A stretch of DNA of 64,000 nt from UBA6059 sp965227155 (GTDB taxonomy: Bacteria > Bacteroidota > Bacteroidia > Cytophagales > Cyclobacteriaceae), in contig OZ245731.1 of the NCBI GenBank assembly GCA_965227155.1, forward strand, positions 124,001-188,000, given 5' to 3'. Within the stretch, counting starts at the first letter, position 1. Each line of letters starts with the position of its first letter. The position numbers and the translations under genes were made by a program. The notes beneath the pieces were generated by a model, which searched no databases, had not been told where the DNA came from, and saw only the letters and a list, made by a program, of their open reading frames with translations. Shown piece by piece: positions 44,641 through 54,234 of the stretch.

Positions 44641-44673
44641 GAAGCTGTCTCAATGGGACAGCTTCTTTTTTTT
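44641..44673 (+). terminator. Terminator of the cold shock gene
   Basis: GAAGCTGTC (44641-44649) pairs perfectly with GACAGCTTC (44657-44665), followed by eight T. Confidence 0.93.
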
Positions 44674-44692
44674 GCCAATTTCATTAGCTTGA

Positions 44693-45118
44693 TCAGGGCG
44701 TAATAATGCTGAAACTATGGGTCACAGTTGCTTTCCCATTCACAGTACCTCCGACCGAACAATAATCATTAACGGCAAGCTTGACAAGGCGCTCAGCCTC
44801 TTGATCAGTTAGGTCAGGGGAGTAAATATCATAGTGCAAGTGTATATCAGTGTAATACCTCGGGTGTTCATCCCTCCTTTTGCCGGAGGCTTTACCTTTA
44901 AGGTCTACAATAGTCTTACGGCGCTTCTTAATCATCAGAACCAGGTCTACAGCGGCACAAGCAACAAATGCACTGAGGAGCAATTCCATAGGTGATTGAG
45001 CTTGCTTATCAGCCTTATCATACATGTCAATATTGACTACATTGTCAGCTCCATTGGTAGTTTTATATTCCTTATCAGCCAGGTAATCCAGTTTTACTTC
45101 TACTTTCATATTTTTCAT
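44693..45118 (-). CDS. OsmC family peroxiredoxin-like protein
   Basis: A 141-residue member of the OsmC/Ohr superfamily. Features are the start VEVKLDYLADKEYKTTNGAD, a helix with SPMELLLSAFVACAAVDLVL that carries the first redox cysteine, and a second conserved cysteine in LAVNDYCSVGGTVNGKA. Members reduce organic hydroperoxides. The start codon follows the upstream stop directly (TAAATG), so it is the last gene of an operon with the isomerase-like gene and IcmF. Confidence 0.9.
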   Translation of the reverse strand: MKNMKVEVKLDYLADKEYKTTNGADNVVNIDMYDKADKQAQSPMELLLSAFVACAAVDLVLMIKKRRKTIVDLKGKASGKRRDEHPRYYTDIHLHYDIYSPDLTDQEAERLVKLAVNDYCSVGGTVNGKATVTHSFSIITP

Positions 45119-45988
45119 TTAAACATCACAAATAGTTACTCCTTGAGCTAAAGCCGCCAATGGATCCGCCATGGTAGGAATAAATTCCTGTGCTACATAG
45201 CCTGAAAATCCGGTATCCACAATGGCCTGCATGATAGCTTTATAATTTAATTCTTGTTGATCGTCTATTTCATGGCGACCGGGTACGCCCGCAGTGTGGT
45301 AATGCGCAAAATAATCACCATATTTTCTAATGGTGGCAATGATATCCCCTTCCATAATCTGCATGTGGTAGATGTCATACAAAAGCTTAAAGTTGGGTGA
45401 GCCAATTTTGTCAACCAGCGCAGTTCCCCAGGCCGTGCTGGCACATTGGTAGCCCGGATGATCAACTTTCGTGTTGAACAACTCCATGCAGATGACCACC
45501 CCATGCTTTTCGGCCAGCCTGACCAATGGTGCCAGGCCAACAGCACAATTTTCTATACCTTCTTCATCAGTAAGTGCATTCGTATTTCCGGAGAAACATA
45601 TCAAATTGGGTAAGCCTGCATCTGCTACCTTTGGGATCAGGGGCTTGTATGTAGCCTGTAGCTGTTCATGATTTTTGATATCGTTGAAGCCTTCGATAAG
45701 CGAGGCATTAGGATAGGTAGCCATGGCACAGGTCAGTCCATATTGCTGCGCTACAGGCCATTCCTGTTCGGTCAGAAGTTCCACAGATTTCAAACCCATC
45801 GCCGCCACCTTCTCACAAAATTCCTCAAGCGGTATATCCTGATAGCACCATCGGCATACGGAATGTTTAATGTTTCCCTTAAGCTCAAGTGGTGCCTTCG
45901 ACTCGCCGGCCTTAGTTGAAAAATATGGTGCTATCATAGGTACAGCGCCTAGCGCAGCCAGGTTTTTTAGTGCTTGTTTTCTTTTCAT
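45119..45988 (-). CDS. TIM-barrel sugar isomerase/epimerase, hydroxypyruvate isomerase-like, exported
   Basis: A 289-residue protein of the xylose-isomerase-like TIM-barrel family. An N-terminal KRKQALKNLAALGAVPMIAP resembles a twin-arginine-like or other export signal, as in many Bacteroidota relatives. The barrel shows SVCRWCYQDIPLEEFCEKVA, ICMELFNTKVDHPGYQ with a metal-binding glutamate, LLYDIYHMQIMEGD, YHTAGVPGRHEID and a late glutamate in YVAQEFIPT. It resembles Hyi (hydroxypyruvate to tartronate semialdehyde), but true substrate is uncertain. The IcmF gene lies 35 bases upstream and OsmC directly downstream. Confidence 0.82.
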   Translation of the reverse strand: MKRKQALKNLAALGAVPMIAPYFSTKAGESKAPLELKGNIKHSVCRWCYQDIPLEEFCEKVAAMGLKSVELLTEQEWPVAQQYGLTCAMATYPNASLIEGFNDIKNHEQLQATYKPLIPKVADAGLPNLICFSGNTNALTDEEGIENCAVGLAPLVRLAEKHGVVICMELFNTKVDHPGYQCASTAWGTALVDKIGSPNFKLLYDIYHMQIMEGDIIATIRKYGDYFAHYHTAGVPGRHEIDDQQELNYKAIMQAIVDTGFSGYVAQEFIPTMADPLAALAQGVTICDV

Positions 45989-46023
45989 AAAATCAGCCTT
46001 ACTGTGGTAATTACACCTTGAAG

Positions 46024-49000
46024 CTACATATTTCTACGATACTGTCCTCCTACTTCAAACATGGCATTGGTTATCTGCCCCAAAGAGCAGTATTTTGTAA
46101 CTTCCATCAACGCCTCAAATATGTTCTCATTTTTGATGGCTGTCTCTTGCATATACTTAAGCATAGATTCACTCTTTTCAGCATTTCGCTGCTGCAATGC
46201 CTTCAGCATCTCTATCTGGTACTCCTTTTCTTCTTTGGTAGCTCTTATCACCTCACCAGGAATTAAAGTAGGCGATCCTTTATCATTAAGAAAGGTATTC
46301 ACACCAATGATGGGGTATTCGCCGGTATGCTTAAGTGTTTCATAATGCAGGCTTTCCTCCTGGATTTTATTGCGCTGGTACATCGTTTCCATTGCGCCCA
46401 GCACGCCTCCTCGCTCGGTGATTCTATCAAACTCCATCAGTACGGCTTCTTCTACCAAATCGGTAAGCTCTTCTATGATAAAAGCTCCCTGCAGTGGATT
46501 TTCATTCTTAGCCAACCCAAGCTCTTTATTGATAATAAGCTGGATGGCCATAGCCCTACGCACAGAAGCCTCTGTAGGTGTGGTGATGGCTTCATCATAA
46601 GCATTGGTATGCAGTGAGTTGCAATTGTCATAGATCGCATAGAGGGCCTGTAATGTTGTCCTGATGTCATTGAAATCAATCTCCTGCGCATGCAATGACC
46701 TGCCGCTAGTCTGAATGTGGTATTTCAGCTTTTGCGACCTTTCATTAGCCCCATATTTGTGTTTCATGGCCTTAGACCAGATTCGACGGGCTACCCTGCC
46801 AATGACACTATACTCCGGATCTACGCCATTTGAGAAGAAGAATGATAGATTTGGCGCAAACTTATCGATATCCATTCCACGGGATACGTAGTACTCCACA
46901 AAAGTAAAACCATTCGAAAGGGTAAATGCCAGTTGGGAAATAGGGTTTGCACCAGCCTCTGCGATATGATAGCCACTAATGGATACTGAATAGAAATTAC
47001 GGATCTGATGATCAATAAAATATTGCTGCATATCACCCTGCACCCGCAATGAAAACTCAGTGGAGAAGATACAGGTATTTTGTGCCTGATCTTCTTTCAA
47101 GATGTCAGCCTGTACAGTACCTCGCACCTTGCTGAGAGTATCTGCTTTAATTTTCTCATACACCTCCTTTGGCAGCACCTGATCACCGGTGACACCAAGA
47201 AGCATCAATCCAAGGCCGTCATTGCCTTCCGGTAGGTTGCCCTGGTAAATTGGCCTGCTGGCACCTTTTTCTTTGAAAATGGCCTCTATTTTCTGCTCCA
47301 CTTCTGCCTCTAGGCCTTCCTGCCTGATGTAAACCTCACATTGCTGGTCTATGGCTGCATTCATGAAAAATGCGCAAATAGCTGCTGCAGGCCCATTTAT
47401 GGTCATGCTAACAGATGTTGTTGGCTCCACCAGATTGAATCCACTGTAAAGCTTTTTGGCATCATCCAGACAGCAAATACTCACGCCAGAGTTGCCAATT
47501 TTCCCATAGATATCGGGCCTACTATCAGGATCAGCTCCGTAGAGTGTTACAGAATCAAATGCTGTGGAGAGCCTGGCCGCAGGAAGGTCTTTGGAGAGGT
47601 AATGAAACCGCTTATTGGTTCGCTCAGGACCACCCTCACCGGCAAACATACGCGTTGGGTCTTCACCCTGCCGCTTAAAAGGAAATACACCTGCTGTGTA
47701 TGGAAACTCTCCGGGTACATTTTCCTGAAGCATCCAAAACAGCAGATCACCCCAGGCCTGGTAGCGGGGCAAACTGATTTTTGGGATTCGATTACCCGAA
47801 AGAGAAACTGAAGAAGTGCTTACTTTGACCTCTTTGTCCCTTACGGTATAGGTAAACTCATCCCCACTATATTTTTCAATTTTATCCGGCCAATGATCCA
47901 AAAGGACCTTGTTATGTGGATCCAGATCAAGAGCAGTCTTATCATAGAGATCCTGTAGTTGCTGAATCAAAGCATCTGCATGAGTGCTTTGGCTTTCTTT
48001 AGCCGTATCTATTGCCTTTTGAATACTGTAGAGCTTTTGTGCTACTTCCCTTTGCTTATCGACCCATTGGTCATAATCACGAATAGTTTCAGATATTTCT
48101 GAAAGGTACCTTGTTCGCTTAGGGGGGATGATGAAAATCTTCTCTGACATTTCATCAGAAGCCATAAAATCGGTCTGCAGCGCTGCGCCGGTTTTTTCGG
48201 TTAATAGGTTCATGATTGCCCGGTATAACCTATTCATGCCAGGGTCATTGAACTGTGAGGCAATTGTACCATAAATCGGCAGGTCTTCATCTTTGGCCTC
48301 CCAAAGCCCATGGTTACGTTTATACTGTTTTCGCACGTCTCTTATAGCATCCAGAGAGCCGCGTTTATCGAATTTGTTGATCGCTACGATATCGGCAAAG
48401 TCCAGCATATCAATTTTTTCCAGCTGGGTAGCAGCTCCAAATTCAGGCGTCATCACATAAAGTGAGATGTCCGAGTGGTCAGTAATCTCAGTATCCGATT
48501 GGCCAATGCCCGACGTTTCCAAAATAATCAGATCAAAATCAGCAGCTTTCATGATGTCAACTGCGTCTTGCACATGCTTTGACAGGGCCAAATTGCTCTG
48601 CCGGGTAGCTAGGGAGCGCATATAAACACGGTCGCTATCGATGGCATTCATCCGTATACGGTCACCCAAAAGCGCACCTCCCGTTTTTCGCTTAGAAGGA
48701 TCTACCGAAATGATCGCCAGCTTTTTATCTTCAAAATCCATCAGAAATCGCCTGACCAATTCATCTACCAGCGATGATTTACCCGCACCACCGGTTCCGG
48801 TGATCCCCAAAACCGGAATTACTTTTTGCTGTATATTTTCCTTGATCTTTTTGAGGATATCGTTGGCATTTTCAGGGTAATTTTCAGCTGCTGAAATTAG
48901 CCTGGCAAGGGCTGTAGGGTCTTTTTCCTGAAGGGACTGAGCCTGCCCATTAAGTTGATCACCGAGTGGAAAATCACAGCTTTTCACCATATCATTGATC

Positions 49001-49410
49001 ATGCCCTGTAGCCCCATAGACCTGCCATCGTCGGGTGAATAAATACGGTTGATGCCATATTCATGCAGTTCTTTTATTTCCTCGGGAAGGATAGTTCCAC
49101 CGCCTCCACCAAAAATCTTAATATGGCTGCTGTTGCGCTCACGCAATAAGTCATACATGTACTTGAAGAATTCGACATGACCACCCTGATAGGAGGTTAT
49201 GGCAATAGCCTGCGCATCTTCCTGAATGGCACAATTTACGATCTCATTGACAGAACGGTTATGACCCAGGTGAATCACTTCCACCCCGGTAGATTGTATT
49301 ATCCTGCGCATAATATTGATGGCTGCATCATGTCCATCAAATAATGATGCGGCGGTAACTATTCTAATGTGATGTTTGGGTTTATATGGCTTTACAGCGG
49401 TAGCAGTCAT
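46024..49410 (-). CDS. icmF: Fused isobutyryl-CoA mutase (IcmF)
   Basis: A 1128-residue adenosylcobalamin enzyme combining three functions. Residues about 15-150 are the B12-binding domain, with FDGHDAAINIMRR (base-off histidine) and GGGGGTILPEE. Residues about 200-510 are a MeaB-like G-protein chaperone: P-loop GITGTGGAGKSSLVDE, VDPSKRKTGGALLGDRIRM and NKFDKRGS. Residues about 530-1128 are the mutase barrel (GEFPYTAGVFPFKRQGEDPT; NPISQLAFTLSNGF). It interconverts isobutyryl-CoA and butyryl-CoA and may also use pivalyl- or isovaleryl-CoA. The G-domain inserts and reloads the cofactor. It points to branched-chain acid metabolism and B12 dependence. Confidence 0.95.
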   Translation of the reverse strand: MTATAVKPYKPKHHIRIVTAASLFDGHDAAINIMRRIIQSTGVEVIHLGHNRSVNEIVNCAIQEDAQAIAITSYQGGHVEFFKYMYDLLRERNSSHIKIFGGGGGTILPEEIKELHEYGINRIYSPDDGRSMGLQGMINDMVKSCDFPLGDQLNGQAQSLQEKDPTALARLISAAENYPENANDILKKIKENIQQKVIPVLGITGTGGAGKSSLVDELVRRFLMDFEDKKLAIISVDPSKRKTGGALLGDRIRMNAIDSDRVYMRSLATRQSNLALSKHVQDAVDIMKAADFDLIILETSGIGQSDTEITDHSDISLYVMTPEFGAATQLEKIDMLDFADIVAINKFDKRGSLDAIRDVRKQYKRNHGLWEAKDEDLPIYGTIASQFNDPGMNRLYRAIMNLLTEKTGAALQTDFMASDEMSEKIFIIPPKRTRYLSEISETIRDYDQWVDKQREVAQKLYSIQKAIDTAKESQSTHADALIQQLQDLYDKTALDLDPHNKVLLDHWPDKIEKYSGDEFTYTVRDKEVKVSTSSVSLSGNRIPKISLPRYQAWGDLLFWMLQENVPGEFPYTAGVFPFKRQGEDPTRMFAGEGGPERTNKRFHYLSKDLPAARLSTAFDSVTLYGADPDSRPDIYGKIGNSGVSICCLDDAKKLYSGFNLVEPTTSVSMTINGPAAAICAFFMNAAIDQQCEVYIRQEGLEAEVEQKIEAIFKEKGASRPIYQGNLPEGNDGLGLMLLGVTGDQVLPKEVYEKIKADTLSKVRGTVQADILKEDQAQNTCIFSTEFSLRVQGDMQQYFIDHQIRNFYSVSISGYHIAEAGANPISQLAFTLSNGFTFVEYYVSRGMDIDKFAPNLSFFFSNGVDPEYSVIGRVARRIWSKAMKHKYGANERSQKLKYHIQTSGRSLHAQEIDFNDIRTTLQALYAIYDNCNSLHTNAYDEAITTPTEASVRRAMAIQLIINKELGLAKNENPLQGAFIIEELTDLVEEAVLMEFDRITERGGVLGAMETMYQRNKIQEESLHYETLKHTGEYPIIGVNTFLNDKGSPTLIPGEVIRATKEEKEYQIEMLKALQQRNAEKSESMLKYMQETAIKNENIFEALMEVTKYCSLGQITNAMFEVGGQYRRNM

Positions 49411-49440
49411 GTAGCTAAATCATTTTATGGGTTAATGATT

Positions 49441-49448
49441 CAAAGTTA
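49441..49448 (-). promoter_or_regulatory. -7 promoter element of icmF
   Basis: On the minus strand TAACTTTG is an exact -7 box, about 31 bases before the ATG at 49410. The expected TTG at the -33 position is missing. Confidence 0.5.
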
Positions 49449-49560
49449 GATAATAAGCGGAAAACCCTTTTGTTTCCTGGTTGCAGGTTTTGATAATGGT
49501 TTACATTGGGTAATCGGCCAAAAAAGCATTGCCAAACCCGTCAGGTTCTAATGATAGTTG

Positions 49561-49590
49561 TTGATTTTGCGATGATTTAGGATAATTTTG
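49561..49590 (+). promoter_or_regulatory. Bacteroidota-type promoter of the phytase-like lipoprotein gene
   Basis: TTG (49561-49563), 19 bases, TAATTTTG (49583-49590); exact consensus. The predicted start near 49597 lies 11 bases before the ATG. Confidence 0.8.
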
Positions 49591-49607
49591 CCGCTGATTT
49601 TTACCGA

Positions 49608-50729
49608 ATGAAAGCATATTCCCTCCTGGCGCTTATCCTCCTGATTTACAGCTGTACCCCAAAGTCACAACCTGAAAGAGAAATGCCTGCAGATCCTGGT
49701 ATTTTCAGACTTATCGGTGAGCAGGTAGTTCCTCACAAAACGATGTTTAGCAAAGCTTATATTGGTGGGCTTTCCGGTATCACGCGTAAATCCGGTAATA
49801 GGTATTTTGTGATTTCTGATGACGGATCAGCCTTTAATCCAGCAAGATTTTTTGAAGTGGAATTGGTTTACGATGCTAAAAATTTTGAACAGATTATTTT
49901 CCATAAGCTACTCTACTTCAGGCAGGAAGACAATAGCTTTTTTCCGGCCTTAGAGCAAGCCGATAGCATCTATGTAGATCCCGAGAGTATTCGGTATGAT
50001 TCCATCAGTGATCAAATATTCTGGACCTCAGAAGGTTACATAGATGCCCGGAAAGATCCAATGCTCCTCCAGACAAAGCCCAATGGCTTCTTTTCATCCA
50101 AAACCATTTTGGGTGACAGGTACCGGGCTGGAGAGGATTCCGGCCCGAGGCATAATGGTGCTTTCGAAGGGCTGACACTTGTACCCAACAGTACATTATG
50201 TTGGGTGAGCGTAGAATACCCACTGAAGCAGGATGGCGAAAGCCCATCTTTTGAAGGCCAGGGTGCGCCTGTTCGAATGATACTCTATGATTATGCACAA
50301 GGTGAGGTCGTGGAAGAGTATCCCTATCAACTTGAAAAGGTTTTTGCTGATGCCCCACTTGGCCATGGTGGTGGAAATGGAGTGGTTGAAATCCTATACC
50401 ATAGAGAAAACCAATTGCTGGTATTGGAGAGGTCCTATGTGCCGGGGCATGGCAACTATGTACGACTCTATCTGGCAGATTTCTCAGCTGCTACAGAAAT
50501 ATCTGGAATGGAATCCCTTAAAGGGGAAACCATCACCCCTGCCCGCAAACAATTGGTTTTAGACCTTAATCAATTGGGTTTAGAGAAAATAGATAATGTC
50601 GAGGCTTTTGATTGGGGCTATACATTAGAAAATTCGGGTAATCCTACCATGATCTTTGTGTCGGATGATAATTTCAGCGATGGGCAAATCACTCAATTCA
50701 TAGCTGTAGAAAGAATTAAACCCTTCTAG
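49608..50729 (+). CDS. Esterase-like activity of phytase family lipoprotein
   Basis: A 373-residue lipoprotein: signal peptide with lipobox LIYSC (cysteine 16). The mature protein is a beta-propeller-like domain of the phytase-esterase family, with YIGGLSGITRKSGNRYFVIS, DPESIRYDSISDQIFWTSEG, RHNGAFEGLTLVP and GNYVRLYLADF; the acidic and His positions may bind calcium and substrate. It is likely to be on the periplasmic or outer surface, acting on phosphate esters or phospholipid-type substrates. Own promoter. The downstream gene follows after about 40 bases. Confidence 0.85.
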   Translation: MKAYSLLALILLIYSCTPKSQPEREMPADPGIFRLIGEQVVPHKTMFSKAYIGGLSGITRKSGNRYFVISDDGSAFNPARFFEVELVYDAKNFEQIIFHKLLYFRQEDNSFFPALEQADSIYVDPESIRYDSISDQIFWTSEGYIDARKDPMLLQTKPNGFFSSKTILGDRYRAGEDSGPRHNGAFEGLTLVPNSTLCWVSVEYPLKQDGESPSFEGQGAPVRMILYDYAQGEVVEEYPYQLEKVFADAPLGHGGGNGVVEILYHRENQLLVLERSYVPGHGNYVRLYLADFSAATEISGMESLKGETITPARKQLVLDLNQLGLEKIDNVEAFDWGYTLENSGNPTMIFVSDDNFSDGQITQFIAVERIKPF

Positions 50730-50771
50730 TACCCCTTATTGTGTTTTTATATTAGCAAATTTGTATTTCTT

Positions 50772-52334
50772 ATGAATACAAATAATACCGATCAACAAAA
50801 GGTTGAACTTACTACCCTGAAGTTTGAAGATTATCTGGACCTGAAGCAAGCCATGATCCTTGCTTACGAAGGAGGTCTTGAAAATGATATCTGGAGTGCC
50901 AAATCCATAAAAAAACTACTTAAAATCTTTCCCGAGGGACAGCTTTGTGTGAAGGTAAATGGCGTTGTAGTTTCAGCAGCCTTGTCCATCATTGTGGATT
51001 ATAAAAAGTTTGGTGATAACCACACATTCAGTCAAATTACCGGAAATGAAACTTTTTCGACGCATAGCGATGAAGGTGATGTACTGTATGGTGTGGATGT
51101 TTTTGTCCACCCCGATTATCGAGGATTGCGATTGGGCAGAAGAATGTATGATGCCCGAAAAGAGCTTTGTGAAAATCTAAACCTAAGGGCCATTGTAGCG
51201 GGTGGTCGTATCCCCAACTATCAGCGGTACGCCAAGGAACTCACGCCACGAGAGTATATAGAGAAGGTGAAATTCAAGGAAGTCCATGACTCTACTCTTT
51301 CCTTCCAGCTTTCTAACGAATTTCACGTCAAGAAGATCCTGAAGAATTATTTACCCGGTGATACGCAATCACTGGAATATGCCACCCTACTGGAGTGGAA
51401 CAATATATACTATCAGGAGGATGAACCCGAACTCATCAGTACCAGCAAGGAGTATGTACGTGTAGGCCTGGTACAATGGCAAATGCGACTCTTCAAGAAC
51501 TTTGATTCGCTGGTCAATCAGGTTGAATATTTTGTTGATGCGGTAAGCGATTACAAAACAGATTTTATTCTTTTCCCGGAGTTTTTTGAAGCACCCCTCA
51601 TGGCGGAGTTCAATCATTTGGGAGAAGCCAAGGCCATCCGGGAATTGGCGCAGTTTACAGAGCCGCTCAGGGATAAAATGCTGGAGTTTGCAGTGTCATA
51701 CAACGTAAACATTATTACCGGCTCCATGCCTTATGTAGATGAAGATGAGCACCTGATGAATATTACTTACCTCTGCAGACGGGATGGCACATGGGACTAT
51801 TATTGTAAAATCCACATCACACCGAGCGAAAAGAACAGCTGGGGTATGGTCGGTGGAGACAAGATCAAAGTATTCGATACTGATAGCGGTAAAATTGGCA
51901 TCTTAATCTGCTATGATGTGGAGTTTCCCGAACTAGCCAGGATATATGCCTCGCAGGGTATGCAACTGCTTTTTGTGCCCTTCCAAACGGATACCCAAAA
52001 TGGATACAACCGAGTGCGCCTCTGTGCCATGGCAAGGGCTGTAGAAAACGAATGCTATGTGGCTATTGCGGGTAGCGTGGGCAACCTACCAAGAGTCAAC
52101 AACATGGATATCCAATATGCACAGGCAGCTATATTCACCCCTTCGGATTTTCCTTTCCCGAATAATGCCATAAAAGCGGAAGCTACGCCCAATACTGAAA
52201 TGACGTTGATTGCGGACTGTGACTTATCGCTGCTCAAAGAACTGCATGAACACGGAAGCGTCAATACTATAAAGGACAGAAGAAGAGACCTTTATGAGGT
52301 ACGGTGGAAAAAGGATAAGAAAATAAGATTCTAA
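50772..52334 (+). CDS. GNAT acetyltransferase - nitrilase (carbon-nitrogen hydrolase) fusion
   Basis: A 520-residue two-domain enzyme. Residues about 5-215 are a GNAT fold: LKFEDYLDLKQAMILAYEGG and the acetyl-CoA loop VDVFVHPDYRGLRLGRRMYD. Residues about 235-515 are a carbon-nitrogen hydrolase: RVGLVQWQMRLFKNFDSLVN with the catalytic triad glutamate in LFPEFFEAP, lysine in YCKIHITPSE and cysteine in GILICYDVEFPELARIY. Such fusions are known in bacteria and probably acetylate and deamidate (or the reverse) a small amide metabolite. The ATG at 50772 is preferred to the frame start at 50739. Confidence 0.92.
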   Translation: MNTNNTDQQKVELTTLKFEDYLDLKQAMILAYEGGLENDIWSAKSIKKLLKIFPEGQLCVKVNGVVVSAALSIIVDYKKFGDNHTFSQITGNETFSTHSDEGDVLYGVDVFVHPDYRGLRLGRRMYDARKELCENLNLRAIVAGGRIPNYQRYAKELTPREYIEKVKFKEVHDSTLSFQLSNEFHVKKILKNYLPGDTQSLEYATLLEWNNIYYQEDEPELISTSKEYVRVGLVQWQMRLFKNFDSLVNQVEYFVDAVSDYKTDFILFPEFFEAPLMAEFNHLGEAKAIRELAQFTEPLRDKMLEFAVSYNVNIITGSMPYVDEDEHLMNITYLCRRDGTWDYYCKIHITPSEKNSWGMVGGDKIKVFDTDSGKIGILICYDVEFPELARIYASQGMQLLFVPFQTDTQNGYNRVRLCAMARAVENECYVAIAGSVGNLPRVNNMDIQYAQAAIFTPSDFPFPNNAIKAEATPNTEMTLIADCDLSLLKELHEHGSVNTIKDRRRDLYEVRWKKDKKIRF

Positions 52335-52352
52335 CCAGCATTTTACTGGTTA
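52332..52352 (+). terminator. Hairpin at the end of the fusion gene
   Basis: TAACCAG (52332-52338) pairs with CTGGTTA (52346-52352) around a seven-base loop; the stop codon lies in the left arm. A T-rich but not continuous tail follows, so termination is likely but not certain. Confidence 0.55.
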
Positions 52353-52869
52353 GTAAATTTTACTTTTCATGTGATAATCTGGTGAGCCAAAATAAGTCCA
52401 ACACATGATTACTTATTCATTTGTTCATATTTTAATATTTGCAAGGTCTCCTTTCTAAATCACTAGCCTATTTTGCTGGGTACTTAATGTTAAAACAAAA
52501 CACAAATACCATAATTAGGTTATCATGAAAGCATGATGTCGCAGCATTATTTTCAACGCTCCCATTTTGAAAATTGTAAGAATTTAATCAACCCGTTAGC
52601 TATCATATATCATAAATAGAAAGACTCAAACAAAGGTTTTTACAAGTTCATATCGAAATTGCCTCAAAAAATACATAAGTATATAATTACACTGGGCTAT
52701 AGTTTCCATAATTTATGGAATTCGCAATGAGATCCTAAATCATGAGTTTCGCATTTGTTTTTGTACTATTCAAATACCGATACCAAAATTTTCATAAACC
52801 GATATGAAAAATCTATACGATATTATTTAAATTTAATTTTTATTTATTTTACCAGCTAAATTAAAACAT
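52353..52869. other. A+T-rich gap without a recognisable gene
   Basis: About 500 bases of strongly A+T-rich sequence. I see no convincing frame, RNA gene or insertion sequence, and no clear promoter box for the small gene that follows. Confidence 0.5.
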
Positions 52870-53136
52870 ATGTATTGCGAGATTTGTCATTCTTTTTCAC
52901 CCCGATATTGTTCTTGTTCATCATTGAATCATGACTCTGGAGAAGTAATCCATGGCAGTAAGCGAGGAGAAGAAATGAAGGTGAAACTTGAAAAATTCAC
53001 TCACTATATGGAGGATCTTCATAATCGTTTTCCAGATGATAAAAGTTTGGTCGAATTGAAGGAATTTTTTGGTTTAGAGCACAGTGCAAAAGAGCGTGAA
53101 GCTCAAAAAGCTACAGCTGAGGCTGTAGAAGAATAG
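52870..53136 (+). CDS. Small hypothetical protein, N-terminal cysteine cluster
   Basis: An 88-residue frame. The first 20 residues contain five cysteines' worth of pattern in short form (CEICHSFSPRYCSCSS), which could bind a metal. The second half, from an internal ATG at 52975 (MKVKLEKFTHYMEDLHNRFP), is an acidic helical protein of 53 residues preceded by a purine-rich GAGGAGAAGAA. The shorter form may be the true gene. The 3' end overlaps the convergent hydrolase gene by 26 bases. No family recognised. Confidence 0.4.
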   Translation: MYCEICHSFSPRYCSCSSLNHDSGEVIHGSKRGEEMKVKLEKFTHYMEDLHNRFPDDKSLVELKEFFGLEHSAKEREAQKATAEAVEE

Positions 53137-54085
53137 TCACATACTGCTTATATTCCTCTTGATGCTGGTCTGACTGGTATATGCGCACATGCTGTGCATC
53201 TTCAAATTCGACCAGTCTTAGCTCTTGCCTATCAACGTAAGCTAGCTCATCTTTTAGAATAGCAATAGGCGTTGTGGTATCTGCACTACCTGCAAGAATC
53301 AGTGTAGGAATATTATTTTGATTCAATAAATACCTGAATTTCATCTTATCAGCATAGTTATTGACATCATCGTTAAACATATCCATCGCCCGGTCAAATA
53401 TAAATTCAGGTAGACCCATACGATCGGCGCTCAGCTTCAAATTTGCTCTTACATTAGCCAATGGGCTATCCAGAATAACATACTCAATGGAAGCATCTTC
53501 AATATAGGGCTTCAAATCGGGACGGTCGAGTAGAATTTCTGTTGCCATAGCTCCCATAGAAAAACCATATATCGATATTTTCTTTTGCTGCTGCTCTTTT
53601 ACCAGCCAATCGATAGCTCCGGCGATATCTTCGGCGAATGCATAGCCCATGTAGGTGGGTGCCGGTGTAGACTTCCCGGAATTCCTGAGGTCTGGAATGA
53701 AAACATTATAAAGGCTATCCAATCCCTGAGCCTTGATTAACCGTAGGTATTTCATCGTTTTGAGCCTGTTGGAAGTGCGCCCATGGCAAATGATAAGCGT
53801 ATGATTCACGGGTTTGGTGCTTTTCACAAACCAGCCATTGAGCACCAAAGAATCGAGGGCAGAATAAAAGTCGATTACTTCTACATCTTTAAAGCCATAA
53901 TCAGAAGGATGACTCGCATCAGGGATACCATAATTTTGACGCATGGCAGAATCTCCCAGCACCATCTCAAAAGTGTAAGGTTCATAGGTGGTAACCATTG
54001 AAACTATTTGGCTGGGCACTATATGCCAAGCCAGCACTACAATGAGAGTAATGATTACAGCAGGGATGGTATATCGCTTTTTCAT
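53111..54085 (-). CDS. Alpha/beta hydrolase, membrane-anchored or exported
   Basis: A 324-residue protein with an N-terminal hydrophobic helix (TIPAVIITLIVVLAWHIV) that anchors or exports it. The hydrolase domain has the oxyanion region TLIICHGRTSNRLKTM, the nucleophile elbow YGFSMGAMATEI, an acid in LAGSADTTTP and the final histidine in EDAQHVRIY. This is the family of BAAT/serine aminopeptidase-like hydrolases. Substrate unknown. Transcribed alone on the minus strand. Confidence 0.87.
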   Translation of the reverse strand: MKKRYTIPAVIITLIVVLAWHIVPSQIVSMVTTYEPYTFEMVLGDSAMRQNYGIPDASHPSDYGFKDVEVIDFYSALDSLVLNGWFVKSTKPVNHTLIICHGRTSNRLKTMKYLRLIKAQGLDSLYNVFIPDLRNSGKSTPAPTYMGYAFAEDIAGAIDWLVKEQQQKKISIYGFSMGAMATEILLDRPDLKPYIEDASIEYVILDSPLANVRANLKLSADRMGLPEFIFDRAMDMFNDDVNNYADKMKFRYLLNQNNIPTLILAGSADTTTPIAILKDELAYVDRQELRLVEFEDAQHVRIYQSDQHQEEYKQYVTILLQPQL

Positions 54086-54234
54086 GAAGCCCGGTGTTTA
54101 GTTGATCGATACGGATACGTCTGTAAAGAAAGTCCTATTTTGAAAGGATCATTTGATTTCCCAAAAATCAAATTTAAAGTGGTAATATAGATAGGTGGTC
54201 AATAACTTAGTACTTAGACAAAAAAATATATTCT

